Origin: an uncultured Candidatus Saccharibacteria bacterium
GTDB taxonomy: Bacteria; Patescibacteriota; Saccharimonadia; Saccharimonadales; Saccharimonadaceae
Assembly: GCA_947306315.1 (NCBI GenBank)
Contig: CAMZGF010000005.1
Span: 1-22,604 of the forward strand
DNA: 22,604 bases
Reading direction: 5' to 3'
Position numbers and translations under genes: made by a program. Every line of letters begins with the position of its first letter. Within the stretch, counting starts at the first letter, position 1. Positions 22,555 to 22,604 of this stretch are shown here, piece after piece. The notes beneath the pieces are model-generated. The model ran no database searches and had not been told where the DNA came from. It saw only the letters and a program-made list of their open reading frames with translations.

Positions 22555-22604
22555 TGGGGATTCGCCAAGTGGTAAGGCAGTGGGTTCTGGTCCCACCATT
22601 CGGG
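22555..22604 (+). tRNA. tRNA-Gln (anticodon CTG), 3' end cut by the window
   Basis: TGGGGAT begins the acceptor stem (22555-22561), followed by a D arm (GCC...GGC). The anticodon stem GTGGG/CCCAC encloses loop TTCTGGT, giving anticodon CTG. The sequence stops in the variable/T-arm region, so the 3' acceptor strand lies outside the window. Confidence 0.88.

Noticed and set aside
1..22604. UGA recoding (Gracilibacteria-type code)
   Set aside because: UGA ends genes at 6289-6291 and 9179-9181 in the expected places, and tRNA-Trp is CCA.
1..22604. CRISPR arrays, IS elements, prophage or integrated element
   Set aside because: No spaced direct repeats, transposase, integrase or phage genes were found. 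The tRNAs show no adjacent integrase or duplicated 3' end within the window.

Overview
The window is about 22.6 kb of AT-rich (roughly 40% GC by eye), tightly packed bacterial chromosome. It holds 21 complete or partial protein genes, one decayed gene and two tRNA genes. Intergenic gaps are rarely over 120 bp, and I see no insertion sequence, phage gene or CRISPR array. UGA works as a normal stop (for example at 6289-6291 and 9179-9181) and tRNA-Trp carries CCA, so the UGA-recoding Gracilibacteria/Absconditabacteria are unlikely. The gene content fits a small-genome Patescibacteria/CPR organism. Saccharibacteria (TM7) is my best guess, but no marker gene here proves it. The features behind this are a GH57 plus GT4 alpha-glucan pair, a short glucan phosphorylase, sortases, many small membrane proteins, TAATG-coupled genes and mRNAs predicted to lack a 5' leader.

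Layout. 1-2389 (+): the 3' part of a large membrane polymerase/ligase fused to a GT4 glycosyltransferase. 2412-4876 (-): a GH57 enzyme and a glycogen-synthase-like GT4, translationally coupled. 4958-5033: tRNA-Trp. 5079-8084: small membrane proteins (a two-helix protein, DUF3137, YgjV-like, GtrA-like, YhhN-like). 8130-9181: a P-loop kinase-like protein coupled to a YgjP-type metallopeptidase. 9227-9688: an orphan protein shaped like a degenerate histidine-kinase ATPase domain. 9822-10420: a decayed sortase. 10501-15565: a cell-envelope and carbohydrate operon (intact sortase, GH97 glycosidase, CapA-like protein, beta-lactamase-fold serine hydrolase). 15597-16370 (-): an acidic unknown protein with the strongest expression signals in the window. 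16502-17698: RarA. 17695-18246 (-): a secreted or anchored Cys-containing protein. 18316-18846: inorganic pyrophosphatase. 18873-20033 (-): a DUF2130 coiled-coil protein with a nuclease-like motif. 20104-20727: a membrane protein. 20724-22472 (-): glucan phosphorylase. 22555-end: the start of tRNA-Gln(CTG).

The genes suggest two themes. The first is alpha-glucan storage and turnover (GT4 synthase, GH57, phosphorylase, probably GH97). The second is building and modifying the cell surface (Wzy-like/GT4 fusion, GtrA, sortases, CapA, serine hydrolase).

The most striking structure is regulatory. Many genes have a TATAAT, often as TGnTATAAT, placed so that the predicted transcription start falls on or within 3 nt of the start codon. 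Genes with Shine-Dalgarno leaders instead sometimes carry a TTGAC/T-like -35 box at exactly 17 bp.
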